Shown here piece after piece: positions 8,844 to 17,357 of a DNA stretch of 38,804 bases. The stretch is from Myxococcota bacterium (GTDB taxonomy: Bacteria > Myxococcota_A > UBA796 > UBA9615 > JAKLKC01), in the NCBI GenBank assembly GCA_023150875.1, contig JAKLKC010000059.1, positions 1-38,804 on the forward strand. The letters run 5' to 3'. Position 1 is the first letter of the stretch. Each line of letters begins with the position of its first letter. The notes beneath the pieces are model-generated. The model was given only the letters and a program-made list of their open reading frames with translations, was not told the DNA's origin and made no database searches. Made by a program: the position numbers and the translations under genes.

Positions 8844-8861
8844 CGGGGGCGGCGGCCCCCG
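8844..8861 (+). other. Intercistronic hairpin between mlaE and mlaF
   Basis: CGGGGGC and GCCCCCG form a 7-bp all-GC stem with a 4-nt loop, 11 nt before the mlaF ATG. No clear Shine-Dalgarno element follows it. The hairpin may limit mlaF translation, or it may protect the upstream or downstream mRNA. Confidence 0.4.
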
Positions 8862-8871
8862 TCCGTGGGTG

Positions 8872-9633
8872 ATGCGCGAATACCAGTCGGGCGACCGGAT
8901 CATCGACTTCAACGACGTCTGCAAGGCGTTCGGTCCCAAGGTGATCTACCGCGGGCTGAGCCTCGACGTCTACGCCGGCGAGACGCTCACCGTGATCGGG
9001 GGCTCGGGCGAGGGGAAGTCGGTCATGCTCAAGTGCTTGATCGGTCTGCTGAAACCCGACTCGGGCAGCATCTCGGCCTTCGGGAGCGACGTCACGCGGA
9101 TGACCGAGCGCCAGCTCCAGGCGGTGCGGCGGCGGATCGGCATGCTGTTCCAGGGCGCCGCCCTCTTCGACTCCCTGACCGTGCACGGCAACATCGCGTA
9201 CCCCCTCGTGGAGCAGGGTTGGAAGGACGGCAAGCTCATCGACGAGCGGGTGGCGGAAGTGCTGGAGCTTGTGGGGATGCCGGGCACGGAGCGGATGATG
9301 CCGGCGGACCTCTCCGGGGGCATGAAGAAGAGGGTGGGACTCGCCCGGGCCATCGCCGTCCACCCCGAGGTGATCCTCTACGACGAACCCACCACCGGCC
9401 TCGACCCGTCCAACGTCCGGCGCATCGGCAAGCTGATCCGGGACATGCAGGAGAAGCTCCAGGTGACGTCCATCGTGGTCACCCACGACATGGACTCGGC
9501 CTTCGACGTGTCCGACCGCTTCGCCATGCTCTACGACAAGAGGATCGTGTGGGCGGGCCGGCCGGAGGACGTCCACGCCTCCCACGAGCAGGTGGTCAAG
9601 GACTTCATCGCCGGGAACATCGGCAGCGCCTGA
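8872..9633 (+). CDS. mlaF: MlaF-type lipid ABC transporter ATPase
   Basis: A 253-residue ATPase with Walker [11 protein letters not shown]-loop [13 protein letters not shown], signature LSGGMKKR and Walker [14 protein letters not shown] followed by the H-loop VVTHDM. The GGSG(E/S)GKSV Walker A and the ALFDS(L/M)TV Q-loop region are typical of MlaF rather than of generic ABC exporters. It pairs with the MlaE permease just upstream to drive lipid movement between inner and outer membranes. The ATG at 8872 is preceded directly by an in-frame GTG; the ATG is preferred because conserved sequence begins shortly after it. Its stop overlaps the next start (TGATG). Confidence 0.92.
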   Translation: MREYQSGDRIIDFNDVCKAFGPKVIYRGLSLDVYAGETLTVIGGSGEGKSVMLKCLIGLLKPDSGSISAFGSDVTRMTERQLQAVRRRIGMLFQGAALFDSLTVHGNIAYPLVEQGWKDGKLIDERVAEVLELVGMPGTERMMPADLSGGMKKRVGLARAIAVHPEVILYDEPTTGLDPSNVRRIGKLIRDMQEKLQVTSIVVTHDMDSAFDVSDRFAMLYDKRIVWAGRPEDVHASHEQVVKDFIAGNIGSA

Positions 9634-11150
9634 TGCCCGGCTCCGAGCCCTCCGCCCGGGGGTCCCGGTGGCCGGCGGCCGGCCCCCTGGCGCCGGCGCT
9701 GGCTTCGTTCGCGCTGGCGATGGGGGTCCGGGCCGCCTTCATCGTCCGCTACCCCGTGCTGTACTGGAGCGACGGATACCAGCGCCTCGCCCACGTCGAG
9801 GACCTCGTCCAGGTCACCTGGCTGCCCGTGTACCAGGCCACCCTGGCGGCGCTGGCGCCCTTCACCCGGGACCCGACGGCCTTCCGACTCTGGACGTCCT
9901 TCCAAGGCGCGCTGGGCGCCGCCGCGGCCGCGTGGCTCTGGACGCGGTCCCGGGGGCCCATCCCGGGGGCGCTCGCGGGGGCCTTCGTGGCCCTGTGCCC
10001 CCTCTACGTCGTCGAGTCGGTGGGTCTCTACCCCGAGCCCCTCTTCACGGCCTTGTGTCTCGGGGCCCTGGCCCTCCTGGCGGGTGCGACGCGGCGGGCG
10101 GCGGCGGGGGGAGTCGCCCTGCTGGCCGCGGCGGAGCTGACCCGCTACGAGGGGTGGCTGCTGGCGCTGCTGGCCGCGGCCTGGATCGGCGCCGGAGGAC
10201 CCCTGCCGGGCCGGGGGGCGCCCTCCCCCTTCCGGCCCGTCGCCGCCCGCGTCGCCGCCGTCGCCGGCCTGGCGGCGGTTCCGGGGGCGTGGATCGCGGT
10301 CCACCGGGGACTCACGCCCATGGGGAGCGCCTCCCTGAGCCCCGGGTTCGGTTGGGAGCGGACGTTGGAACAGGCGGGGATCATGTCTCGCCTGGCCCCC
10401 CACTGGGGGGGATGGCCGTGGCTCGTCCTGGCGGCCCTCGGGCTGCCCGGCTTCCTCCGGCGCCCCCTGCGGGACCGGGGCGTGACCCTGGCCCTCGCGG
10501 CCTGGAGCGCCCTCTTCTTCGTCTCCCTCGTCGCCACCCAGCCGTTCTGGCCCAGGGACTCGATGCGGGTCATCCACATCCCGCTCCTGCTGGTGCTGGC
10601 CCTCGCCCTGGGGGGAATCGAGGCGGCGTGGCGTCGGCTCGCCGCGCCGACCTTCCGGGGGCCGGCCGCGCTCCTCGGGTGGGCCGGGGGTGCCGTCCTG
10701 CTCGTGGCCCTGGCGGCGCCGCTGGGGCGCGCCGAGGGGTTCCTCGCCGAGGCGGCGCGGGGCCGGGAGTCGCGGGTCCCCGCGGCGGTGGGGGCCCGGC
10801 TCCGGGGGGCGGTGGACGGGGCGCGCCGCGTCCTGGTGGTGTCCGAGGGCTTCCGGGAGTGGCCCGGGGAGGAGCCGCCGGCGTGCAAGGCGGTGGTGGT
10901 GGCGGTCGAGCGCCCCCACCGGGACGTGGTCTGCGATACCGAGGCGCCCGCGGGCGCTGCCCGGGACGCCCGGTCGCTCCGGTCGTGGCTGGCGCGCGAG
11001 GGGGTCGCCCACGTCGTGGTCTTCGACGGCTTCGAGCCTTGGCGCCCCCTGCAGCGCACGATCGTGGCCGAGGCGGCGCGCGAGGGCGGCGCGCTGGAGC
11101 CCGCGGGCGCGGTGGAGGGAGCCAGGATCTACGCGGTGAACCCGCCTTGA
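9633..11150 (+). CDS. Multi-pass membrane protein, GT-C glycosyltransferase-like
   Basis: A 505-residue protein with about eight to ten hydrophobic helices over residues 15-380 and a soluble, Ala/Arg-rich C-terminal domain of about 120 residues. After the first helix comes an acidic loop, [15 protein letters not shown]. An acidic residue in the first extracytoplasmic loop is a hallmark of GT-C enzymes that use polyprenyl-phosphate sugars (PMT/ArnT group). A further conserved-looking stretch is LTRYEGWLL. The fold suggests glycosylation of lipids or proteins at the periplasmic face; donor and acceptor are unknown. Start and preceding stop overlap by one base, so it is coupled to the mla genes. 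Confidence 0.72.
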   Translation: MPGSEPSARGSRWPAAGPLAPALASFALAMGVRAAFIVRYPVLYWSDGYQRLAHVEDLVQVTWLPVYQATLAALAPFTRDPTAFRLWTSFQGALGAAAAAWLWTRSRGPIPGALAGAFVALCPLYVVESVGLYPEPLFTALCLGALALLAGATRRAAAGGVALLAAAELTRYEGWLLALLAAAWIGAGGPLPGRGAPSPFRPVAARVAAVAGLAAVPGAWIAVHRGLTPMGSASLSPGFGWERTLEQAGIMSRLAPHWGGWPWLVLAALGLPGFLRRPLRDRGVTLALAAWSALFFVSLVATQPFWPRDSMRVIHIPLLLVLALALGGIEAAWRRLAAPTFRGPAALLGWAGGAVLLVALAAPLGRAEGFLAEAARGRESRVPAAVGARLRGAVDGARRVLVVSEGFREWPGEEPPACKAVVVAVERPHRDVVCDTEAPAGAARDARSLRSWLAREGVAHVVVFDGFEPWRPLQRTIVAEAAREGGALEPAGAVEGARIYAVNPP

Positions 11151-11190
11151 GGGCCGGCGCGGGACGGGATCGCGGAGAGGGTCGGGCCGG

Positions 11191-11199
11191 TGCTAGAGT
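11191..11199 (+). promoter_or_regulatory. Extended -10 element upstream of the VWA lipoprotein gene
   Basis: TGC-TAGAGT forms an extended -10 box 37 nt upstream of the ATG at 11237. No convincing -35 box is present at 16-18 bp, which is common for extended -10 promoters. Confidence 0.4.
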
Positions 11200-11236
11200 G
11201 TCGCCTCGCCGGCACACACCCCCAGGAGAGCCGCAC

Positions 11237-13075
11237 ATGCGCGGGATGAAGTTCGCCCTGCCCTCCCTGATCGCCGCCCTGGCCTTGGGGCTCGCCGCCT
11301 GCACGCCTTCCCCCCGCGGGAACGGGCGCGACGACGACGACGACGGCGGGTCGGACGATGACTCCTGGATCGGCGACGACGACACCGGCGACGACGACAC
11401 CGGCGACGACGACACCGGCGACGACGACACGGGGGACGACGACACGGGGGACGACGACACCGGCGACGACGACACGGGGGACGACGACACGGGGGACGAC
11501 GACACCGGCGACGACGACACCGGTCCCCCGGTCCCCGACGCCGACGGAGACGGGATCAGCGACGAGGACGAGGGGGACGGGGATCCCGATCTCGACACCG
11601 TGCCCAACGACCACGACACCGACAGCGACGGTGACGGGATCGGGGACTCCATCGAGGCGGGGGACTCGGACCTCCTCACGGCGCCGGTGGACACCGACGG
11701 CGACGGCGACCCGGACTTCCTGGACCTGGACAGCGACGCGGACGGGCATCTGGACGCGGTGGAGGGGAGCGACGACGTGGACGGAGACGGGGTGCGGGAC
11801 TTCCGCGACCTGGACTCCGACGACGACTCCCTCCCCGACGCCACGGATCCCGGTCCCTGGATCCGGGACGCCGACGGAGACGGGTACACGGACCTGGCGG
11901 AGGTCGCGTGGGGGACGAGCCCGACCTCGTCGGGGAGCAAGCCCCCCAGCGACGTGATTTACCGCGATCTGGCGCCGGGCGCCTCGAGCACGGTGAACGT
12001 GGAGGCCGCGGTCCCGGGTGGGGGGCTCCTGGACGTGGCCATGCTGGTGGACACGACGTGCTCCGGAGCCAGCTACATCTCGGGCCTCAAGTCGGCCCTC
12101 AGCTCCATCGTGGGGTCCATGGCGGCGGAGTACCCGGCCGCCGCCTTCGCGGTGGCCTCCCACGCGGACTACTACTACGGGAGCTTCGGCAACAGCGGAG
12201 ACCTGCCGTTCTTCCTCAAGCAGCAGATGACCACCGACGCTTCGGCGGTGACCTCCAAGATCTCGGCCCTGGCGTCCGTCGGCGGCGGGGACACCGATGA
12301 CGCCGGGGTGGAGGCGATGTACCAGCTCCTGACGGGTCGCGGCTTCGATCAGGACTGCGACGATGCGCTGGACACCAGCTCCGACGTCAAGCCCTTCGTC
12401 GCCCACGGGGGCGACGCCTTCGGCGGGGCGGTGGCGGGCGCCTACGTCTCGACGGTGGTGGGCACCGGCCCGGGGGGTGGCGCCGGGTTCCGGGACGGGG
12501 CGACTCCGGTGGTGATCTGGGCCAGCGACGGCAGCGTGCGGGACCCCGACTCCGGGGACGCCGTGCCGCCTCCCTGCGACGACTCCGAGGCGGCCGGCAG
12601 CTCGGACGTGATCGCCGCCGCCCTCGCCGCGGGGGCGACGGTGATCGGGATCGAGACCGACACCCTCAGTCTCGACTTCAGCCCCACCGCACGCCTCGTG
12701 GCGGAGGGCGCGGGCTCCGTCGGCGACCTGGACGGGGACGGCGCGGCCGACGATCCGTACGTGTTCACGGGGACGGGCTCCACCACCATCTCCGGAGTCC
12801 TCGCCATCCTCGACGCGCTGGCGGGGGAAGCGGGTCCCGTCGACGTGACCCTGGAGGTGGACGGCGCCGCGAGCGGGCTGGTCTCGGGCGTGTCGCCGGG
12901 CCTGTGGCCTTCGGTGGACCCCGGCGACACCGTGGACTTCGACGTGACCCTCACCTCGCCGGGCGCCCTCGCCTCCCCGGTGGACCAGGTCTTCGTCTTC
13001 AGTCTGCGGGTCTACGCGGACGGTACGCGGCTGGTGACGGAGCGCGCGGTGCTGCTGGTGCTGAGGGGGACCTGA
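11237..13075 (+). CDS. Lipoprotein with Asp-rich stalk, TSP3-like repeats and a VWA domain
   Basis: A 612-residue protein. The start is well supported by AGGAGAG at 11224-11230, 6 nt before the ATG. It has a signal peptide with lipobox A-A-C22, then an Asp-rich stalk that includes ten GDDDT units (residues 46-95). Thrombospondin-type-3-like calcium repeats ([28 protein letters not shown] and others) run to about residue 230. A von Willebrand factor A domain starts near residue 265, with a MIDAS-type motif D272-T-T-C-S. Two further acidic/Cys segments ([19 protein letters not shown]) lie inside the VWA region. It probably mediates adhesion or complex assembly at the outer surface in a Ca/Mg-dependent way. 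It stands alone between an extended -10 promoter and a hairpin at 13127. Confidence 0.87.
   Translation: MRGMKFALPSLIAALALGLAACTPSPRGNGRDDDDDGGSDDDSWIGDDDTGDDDTGDDDTGDDDTGDDDTGDDDTGDDDTGDDDTGDDDTGDDDTGPPVPDADGDGISDEDEGDGDPDLDTVPNDHDTDSDGDGIGDSIEAGDSDLLTAPVDTDGDGDPDFLDLDSDADGHLDAVEGSDDVDGDGVRDFRDLDSDDDSLPDATDPGPWIRDADGDGYTDLAEVAWGTSPTSSGSKPPSDVIYRDLAPGASSTVNVEAAVPGGGLLDVAMLVDTTCSGASYISGLKSALSSIVGSMAAEYPAAAFAVASHADYYYGSFGNSGDLPFFLKQQMTTDASAVTSKISALASVGGGDTDDAGVEAMYQLLTGRGFDQDCDDALDTSSDVKPFVAHGGDAFGGAVAGAYVSTVVGTGPGGGAGFRDGATPVVIWASDGSVRDPDSGDAVPPPCDDSEAAGSSDVIAAALAAGATVIGIETDTLSLDFSPTARLVAEGAGSVGDLDGDGAADDPYVFTGTGSTTISGVLAILDALAGEAGPVDVTLEVDGAASGLVSGVSPGLWPSVDPGDTVDFDVTLTSPGALASPVDQVFVFSLRVYADGTRLVTERAVLLVLRGT
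11372..11521 (+). repeat. 15-bp coding minisatellite, 10 units (Gly-Asp3-Thr)
   Basis: Ten exact-length 15-nt units encode G-D-D-D-T with two alternating synonymous versions (GGC...ACC and GGG...ACG). The block pattern of the two versions suggests slippage duplications larger than one unit. Confidence 0.9.
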
Positions 13076-13126
13076 GGAGTCCTCCTTTGGGGAACGCGCG
13101 CGCGTTTCAATGACCCTCCTCCACCC

Positions 13127-13151
13127 CCCCGCCCCTCACAGAGGGGTGGGG
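13127..13151 (+). terminator. 11-bp GC hairpin downstream of the VWA lipoprotein gene
   Basis: CCCCGCCCCTC and GAGGGGTGGGG pair over 11 bp (one G-U) around an ACA loop, about 50 nt after the stop. It is followed by a short CAATTT rather than a full T-run. Termination is plausible but unproven. Confidence 0.5.
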
Positions 13152-13337
13152 CCCGCAATTTCGTCCGGCGCAAGGGGCGGCGCCACTCCCTAGCATTACG
13201 CGCCATTACACGTCCCAAGCGCGGGCCCCCTCGGGCGCCCCCGGCATCGCCCGGGCGCTTCTGGTCGAGCGCCCCCCGGCATCAGCCCTGCGCGCCCCTC
13301 GTCGGGCTCCCAGGGAACGGCGGGAGGGGCCGGGCTC

Positions 13338-13346
13338 TGGTATACA
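13338..13346 (+). promoter_or_regulatory. Extended -10 box for the dehydrogenase gene
   Basis: TGG-TATACA lies about 50 nt upstream of the GTG start at 13397. No recognisable -35 box is found at the normal distance. The same GGTATACAGC string occurs on the opposite strand in front of the gene starting at 31615. Confidence 0.45.
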
Positions 13347-13396
13347 GCGGGGGCGGCGCCGCCCTCCCGGGTGGGTGCGCCCCAAGGGAGGCGAGC

Positions 13397-14197
13397 GTGG
13401 CGCGGTCCTACGGCGAGCGGTTCGGGGGCGCGGCCCTCATCACCGGGGCCTCGGCGGGCCTGGGGGCGACCTTCGCCCGGGCGCTGGCGGCGAGGGGCAT
13501 GGACCTCTGCCTGGTGGCCCGCCGGGAGGAGCGTCTGCGGGCGTCGGCCGCGGAGCTGAGCCGGGAGTTCGGGGTCCGGGCCGTTCCCGTCGCCGTGGAC
13601 CTCGCCGCCCCCGGAGGCACCGAGGCGCTGGTCCGGGCGGTGGGGGAGGCCGGCGTGGACGTGGGGCTCCTGGTGGCCAACGCCGGCTTCGGGACCTACG
13701 GGCCCTTCGCCGAGCAGGATCCCCCCACCGAGTCCCGCATGGTGGACCTGAACTGCCGGGCGGTGGTGGAGCAGTGCCACGCGTTCGTCCCGGGGATGCG
13801 GGCGCGCGGGCGGGGGGGCGTCATCGTGGTCGCCTCCACGGCGGCGTTCCAGCCGACCCCCTACTTCGCGGTCTACGGCGCCACCAAGGCGTTCGACCTC
13901 GCCTTCGCGGAGGCCCTGGGGGCCGAGCTGGCCCCGTCGGGGATCGACGTGCTCGCCCTGTGCCCCGGCTTCGTGGCCACCGAGTTCCAGCAGGTCGCGG
14001 GCGCGCCCATCGCGGGCCCCACCCTGACGCCGGAGCGGGTGGTGGACACCGCCCTGCGGAGTCTGGGGCGGCGCTCGTCGGTGGTGCCCGGCGCCTACAA
14101 CGCCCTCACCGTCTTCGGGAACCGGCTCGTGCCCCGGAGCTGGGCGGCGCGGGTGGTGGGGTGGATGATGGACCCACGGCGGCTCGCCGGCCGGTGA
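13397..14197 (+). CDS. Short-chain dehydrogenase/reductase
   Basis: A 266-residue classical SDR. The GTG start has GGGAGG 5 nt upstream. The NAD(P)-binding glycine motif is T-G-A-S-A-G-L-G (residues 16-23), followed by the NAG motif at 95-97, catalytic Ser148 and the Tyr160-x3-Lys164 pair. Arg residues after the second beta strand (VARREERL) suggest NADPH preference. The substrate cannot be told from sequence; family members reduce or oxidise ketones and alcohols of lipids and small molecules. The C-terminus has a hydrophobic, Trp-rich helix that may touch the membrane. It appears monocistronic, with its own promoter upstream and convergent genes downstream. Confidence 0.9.
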   Translation: MARSYGERFGGAALITGASAGLGATFARALAARGMDLCLVARREERLRASAAELSREFGVRAVPVAVDLAAPGGTEALVRAVGEAGVDVGLLVANAGFGTYGPFAEQDPPTESRMVDLNCRAVVEQCHAFVPGMRARGRGGVIVVASTAAFQPTPYFAVYGATKAFDLAFAEALGAELAPSGIDVLALCPGFVATEFQQVAGAPIAGPTLTPERVVDTALRSLGRRSSVVPGAYNALTVFGNRLVPRSWAARVVGWMMDPRRLAGR

Positions 14198-14200
14198 GCC
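14181..14200 (+). terminator. Near-palindrome over the dehydrogenase stop codon
   Basis: GGCTCGCCGG and CCGGTGAGCC form a 20-nt inverted repeat with one wobble position. It contains the TGA stop at 14195-14197. It may act as a hairpin end signal between convergent genes. Confidence 0.35.
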
Positions 14201-14223
14201 TCGGGCCGACCTCCCCCGCCCGG

Positions 14224-14245
14224 CGGCGGACCGGTGGATCCGCCG
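14224..14245 (-). terminator. Hairpin directly after the small minus-strand gene
   Basis: CGGCGGA and TCCGCCG form a 7-bp stem with an 8-nt loop, immediately after the stop codon (14246-14248) of the minus-strand gene. There is no T-run. Confidence 0.4.
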
Positions 14246-14587
14246 TTACCGCCACCGCTCCTCGACCATGCGGTTGAATGCCTGGACCAGTCGGCCGGTG
14301 TCGGGATCGACCCTCCGGGCGTCCATGGCGCCGACGTCGCCCAGCCCGACGTCCCGCAGCGCGGCGGCCAGGAACTCCGACTCGCGGCAAGCCTTCTGGA
14401 GCTGGCGGAACTGCTCGACCTCGTCGGACACGTTGGCGCCCAGGTCCGAGGCCCTGACCTTCAGCCTCTTGACCGCGGGGTCGTCAGCGAGCCCGCGGAG
14501 GACTCGGAAGAGGATGGCCGCGGTGCGGTCCTCACGCTCGGTCGGCAAGGGAGCCTCCGGGCCCCCGTCCCCGCAGCCTGCCCACAT
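14246..14587 (-). CDS. Small protein of unknown function
   Basis: A 113-residue protein that I cannot place in a family. From the ATG at 14587 it begins M-W-A-G-C-G-D-G, then a mostly helical, charged sequence (RTAAILFRVLRGLADD, a segment with DEVEQFRQLQKACRES) typical of soluble alpha-helical proteins. The WAGC resembles the end of a lipobox, but there is no signal peptide ahead of it within this start. An earlier non-ATG start inside the upstream gene would add a basic stretch and a weak hydrophobic one. It lies 20 nt after the upstream lipoprotein gene and is probably co-transcribed with it. The real start is uncertain. Confidence 0.55.
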   Translation of the reverse strand: MWAGCGDGGPEAPLPTEREDRTAAILFRVLRGLADDPAVKRLKVRASDLGANVSDEVEQFRQLQKACRESEFLAAALRDVGLGDVGAMDARRVDPDTGRLVQAFNRMVEERWR

Positions 14588-14607
14588 GATACCGCCGAGC
14601 GGGGCCC

Positions 14608-15642
14608 TCAGCGATAGAGAAGTCCGAGCGGGGTGACGGCGGGATCGCCGATGTCCATGTACATCTCGTACTCCGGCACGTTGCCGTAGTAGCCGAGGTA
14701 GTCCACGAAGTCGGCGACGGTGTAGCTGCCGATGGTGTGCCCCTCGTCGATGACGTCGCTGTAGTACAGGTCCGTGAAGAAGCTCCCGAGGTCGGCGCCC
14801 GTGAGGATGGGGTAGCCCGTGAAGCCGCAGTCCGTGGACGTCGGCCCGGAGTACGACACGCTGGCGAGCACCCCCAGGCAGTCGGGACACCCGTCGCTCC
14901 CCATGTCCAGCCCGTCCATCTCCCACAGATCGGAGCACAGCGCGTTCTGCCCCGCGTCGAAGTAGGTGAGCTGCAGGGTGCCCGAGAAGGTCGAGGCGTC
15001 CACCGAGAGGTCAAAGACCGGCCCGATGTAGGCCACCGATCCCGCGTCGAGCCCGAAGATCCACCACACGTACCCGGTCCACGCGCCCTCCAGGGGTCCG
15101 ACGCAGTCGGCCGCGGGGCACGAGAGCCCGTCGTCCGTGGCGCCGTTGCAGTCCTGGTCCCGGCAGTCGCACACCTCCGGGGCCCCCGGGTACGCCCCCG
15201 CGTCCCCGTCGTCGCAGTCCCCCGCGCACGGCGAGATCCCGTCCAGGTCCCCGTCCCAGTCCTCGTCGATGGCTCCGTCGCAGTCGTCGTCCTCGGCGTT
15301 GCACAGCTCGGGCGCGCCGGAGTAGGTGGTGGCGATGGCGTCGTCGCAGTCCCCGGCGCACTGGGTGTGCCCGTCCGCGTCCCGGTCGAAGCCCTCGTCG
15401 ACGGTCCCGGAGCAGTTGTCGTCGGCGCCGTTGCAGACCTCCGGGGCGCTGGGGTTCACCGCGGCGTCGGCGTCGTTGCAGTCCGTCGCCACGTTGAACC
15501 CGTCGCCGTCGCCGTCGTTCCCCTCGGGCAGGACTCCGGAGTCGTCGTCCGCCTCCTCCTGGGGCGCGGTACCGCACCCCGTGGCCCAGACCAGCGCCAC
15601 CAGCCCGAGGACCGCCCCGATCCGAAGAGTCCCACGCGCCAT
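14608..15642 (-). CDS. Lipoprotein with three MopE motifs
   Basis: A 344-residue lipoprotein with a signal peptide ending in A-T-G-C23, a short acidic linker (EEADDDSG) and three MopE-type metal-binding repeats: DGDGDGFNVATDCND..., DRDADGHTQCAGDCDD... and DGDLDGISPCAGDCDD... Each is followed by PSAPEVCN/PGAPEVCD-type segments. The C-terminal half (from about residue 180) is Tyr/Gly/Asp-rich beta sequence with a few cysteines (WWIFGLDAGSVAYIGP, LQLTYFDAGQNALC) and matches nothing I recognise. The ATG at 15642 is chosen because the signal peptide starts there; the longer frame would begin inside a dispersed repeat. Surface location and cation binding are likely; function is unknown. Confidence 0.83.
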   Translation of the reverse strand: MARGTLRIGAVLGLVALVWATGCGTAPQEEADDDSGVLPEGNDGDGDGFNVATDCNDADAAVNPSAPEVCNGADDNCSGTVDEGFDRDADGHTQCAGDCDDAIATTYSGAPELCNAEDDDCDGAIDEDWDGDLDGISPCAGDCDDGDAGAYPGAPEVCDCRDQDCNGATDDGLSCPAADCVGPLEGAWTGYVWWIFGLDAGSVAYIGPVFDLSVDASTFSGTLQLTYFDAGQNALCSDLWEMDGLDMGSDGCPDCLGVLASVSYSGPTSTDCGFTGYPILTGADLGSFFTDLYYSDVIDEGHTIGSYTVADFVDYLGYYGNVPEYEMYMDIGDPAVTPLGLLYR

Positions 15643-15695
15643 CTCTGCCCCCATGCGGCCCCCGAGGAGGCCCCGAGCACCACGTCCGGCCTCGG

Positions 15696-15722
15696 ATGGT
15701 ATCACGCCCCGGCGGGTGTCAG
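15696..15722 (-). promoter_or_regulatory. Extended -10 with a repeat-borne -35-like box
   Basis: On the minus strand TGA-TACCAT (15696-15704) forms an extended -10 element 53 nt upstream of the ATG at 15642. CTGACA (15717-15722) lies 15 bp further upstream, inside dispersed repeat copy 1. The 15-bp spacing is short, so the -35 assignment is tentative. Confidence 0.4.
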
Positions 15723-15742
15723 GCACCAACACTTTTACATTT
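15713..15742 (+). repeat. Dispersed REP-like repeat, copy 1
   Basis: Thirty bases, identical to three other copies in the window. The left part, GGTGT-CAG-GCACC, can fold into a small hairpin (one G-U or G-T pair). It continues AACACTTTTACATTT, which is strikingly AT-rich for this genome. It sits between two minus-strand genes. Confidence 0.85.
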
Positions 15743-15775
15743 GTTCGACCCGGGTGCGGCGGGTGTCAGGTGCGG

Positions 15776-15805
15776 CGGGTGTCAGGCACCAACACTTTTA
15801 CATTT
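15776..15805 (+). repeat. Dispersed REP-like repeat, copy 2
   Basis: Identical 30-bp element 63 bp from copy 1, preceded by a truncated copy (GGGTGTCAGG at 15761-15770). It overlaps the 3' end of the minus-strand gene 15782-17272 and supplies its stop codon and last eight or so residues. Confidence 0.85.
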
Positions 15806-17272
15806 GTGCAGCTCCCTCCGGATCCGGCGCCGGGCCCATGCCGCCCCCAGGAGCCCTGCGGCGACCGGAGGTGCCGACCCGGGGGGAGGCCCCGCCGCGC
15901 AGGCGCAACCTCCTGGGGCCCACTCGTCTCCCTCCTGCCGTCCGTCGTCATCGTCCGCCGCATCGTCGTCCGTCACGTCGTCGTCCCCGCCCGTCGCGTC
16001 GTCGTCGGGGGAGGAGTCGTCGTCACCCCCCGTGTCGTCGTCCCCAGCCGCGTCCGACTGCACGAACTGGCCGGCGACCCGGGCGTAGTCCACCACCGTC
16101 ACCACCAGCCACCGGGGAGAGTCCGGATCGGCGACGGCCCGGGGCTGGTACACCCCCAGCGGGGCCAGGGTGCGGGTGACCATGAAGACGTCGCCGGGGA
16201 CGCCGTCCGAACCCACCTCCACGCCGTAGACCTCGTGGGTGCCGTCGGACTCGTCGGGCCCCTGGAACACCGCGAGCCAGGAGTCCGCCACGGCGCTGAA
16301 GCCGAGCCCGATCCCGTCGCCCCCCTCGAAGATGGGCGTGGCGGCGGCGGGGATCACGTCGCCGATCCGCTGGCCCTCCCCGTCGACCCGGGCGCCGTAG
16401 ACGTCCCCGCCCCCCTCGCCTCCCCACCAGGTGACCGCGAGGTACTGGTTGGAGTTGGAATCGTAGGCGACCTCGGGGTAGTGGTTCAGCCCGTCGTTGG
16501 AGTAGAGGTCCAGGCGATCCGAGACGGGCTCTCCCGTCGCCGCCGACACCCGCCTCCCGGCGACGACCTGGGTGCCCTCCTGGGGCTCGGTGACGTAGAC
16601 CACGAAGTACTCGTCCTGGAGGGAGTTCCAGGTGACGGCGGGGAAGGAGTCGAAGGTAGGCCCCGAGCCGATGTCCAGCTCCGGGCCGAACGGCCGGGCC
16701 GAGGCGTCGACGAGGCGGGCTTGGACGTCCACGAACCCCGTCCACTCGCCCCAGGTGACCAGGCACTCCCCGGTGACGGCCGAGCAGGCGGAGCTCGGCG
16801 CCGCCTCCAGGTACTTGGGGCTCTCGCCGTCGTCCACCTCGATGGGATCGCCGACGAGCTCGGGGCCCGTTCCCGTGTACCGCACCAGGCGGGCGCCGAT
16901 GTCCTGGTCGCTCGGAGACACCTCGTCGATCCACGTCACCAGGAAGGCGCCGGCCCCGGGGTGGTACGCCACCCGGGGCGAGAGGGCGGTGGGACTCGGG
17001 GCGATGGTGAAGGGGCCCGAGAGCAGGGCGCCGTCCCGGGCGACGAAGGCACCGGTGATGGTGAGCTGGCCCGAGACCACCAGGAAGACCCCGTTCTCGG
17101 GATCGAAGGCGGCGTCGGGGAAGCGGGTGGTGCCGTCCCGGGGGAAGACGGTGAAGGTATCCCCCGCGGGCTCCGCGGCTCCCGCGAGCCGAAAGGCCGC
17201 CGCGGCGACGACCAGGGCAACCCACCGCAACACGCGGGCCCCGCCGGCCGCCCCCCGCCCTCGCCGGTCCAT
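15782..17272 (-). CDS. MYXO-CTERM surface protein with propeller-like repeats
   Basis: A 496-residue secreted protein; GGAGG lies 7 nt before the ATG at 17272. A basic N-terminus and hydrophobic helix ending L-A-G-A-A form the signal peptide. The body has about seven repeats, each with a hydrophobic strand of the type (F/Y)-L-V-x-W/V (FLVVSGQ, FLVTWID, CLVTWGEW, YFVVYVTE, YLAVTWWG, WLAVFQG, WLVVTVVDY), suggesting a beta-propeller. Near the C-terminus comes an Asp-rich linker (GDDDTGGDDDSSPDDD...), then DEWAPGGCACA, a hydrophobic stretch and ARRRIRR: a MYXO-CTERM-like sorting signal. The final residues E-L-H-K-C-K-S-V-G-A come largely from dispersed repeat copy 2. Its relative at 23963 carries the same repeats but a lipoprotein anchor. 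Confidence 0.85.
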   Translation of the reverse strand: MDRRGRGAAGGARVLRWVALVVAAAAFRLAGAAEPAGDTFTVFPRDGTTRFPDAAFDPENGVFLVVSGQLTITGAFVARDGALLSGPFTIAPSPTALSPRVAYHPGAGAFLVTWIDEVSPSDQDIGARLVRYTGTGPELVGDPIEVDDGESPKYLEAAPSSACSAVTGECLVTWGEWTGFVDVQARLVDASARPFGPELDIGSGPTFDSFPAVTWNSLQDEYFVVYVTEPQEGTQVVAGRRVSAATGEPVSDRLDLYSNDGLNHYPEVAYDSNSNQYLAVTWWGGEGGGDVYGARVDGEGQRIGDVIPAAATPIFEGGDGIGLGFSAVADSWLAVFQGPDESDGTHEVYGVEVGSDGVPGDVFMVTRTLAPLGVYQPRAVADPDSPRWLVVTVVDYARVAGQFVQSDAAGDDDTGGDDDSSPDDDATGGDDDVTDDDAADDDDGRQEGDEWAPGGCACAAGPPPGSAPPVAAGLLGAAWARRRIRRELHKCKSVGA

Positions 17273-17357
17273 GACGTCGCCTCCCCGCGACCGCGGGCAC
17301 GGCGGTCGCCGGCCCATCGTCGCCCCCGGGAAGCGGGATGTCGAGGGGGAGGCCTGC

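Larger units (their letters stand above)
13076..13396 (+). other. Intergenic region with palindrome, hairpin and promoter
   Basis: No gene is supported here. It holds a 14-bp perfect palindrome of alternating CG (AACGCGCGCGCGTT, 13093-13106), a GC hairpin (13127-13151), two nearby CATTAC words (13194-13210) in an AT-richer patch, and an extended -10 box (13338-13346) for the following dehydrogenase. Confidence 0.6.

Noticed and set aside
13093-13106. Alternating CG palindrome as an operator or Z-DNA site
   Set aside because: A 14-bp CG palindrome is not rare in such GC-rich DNA. There is no nearby regulator gene to support a function.
15643-15732. Upstream extension of the MopE lipoprotein to an ATG at 15732
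   Set aside because: The extra 30 residues come from the dispersed repeat and a GC-rich leader. The signal peptide starts at 15642, and an extended -10 box lies inside the extension.
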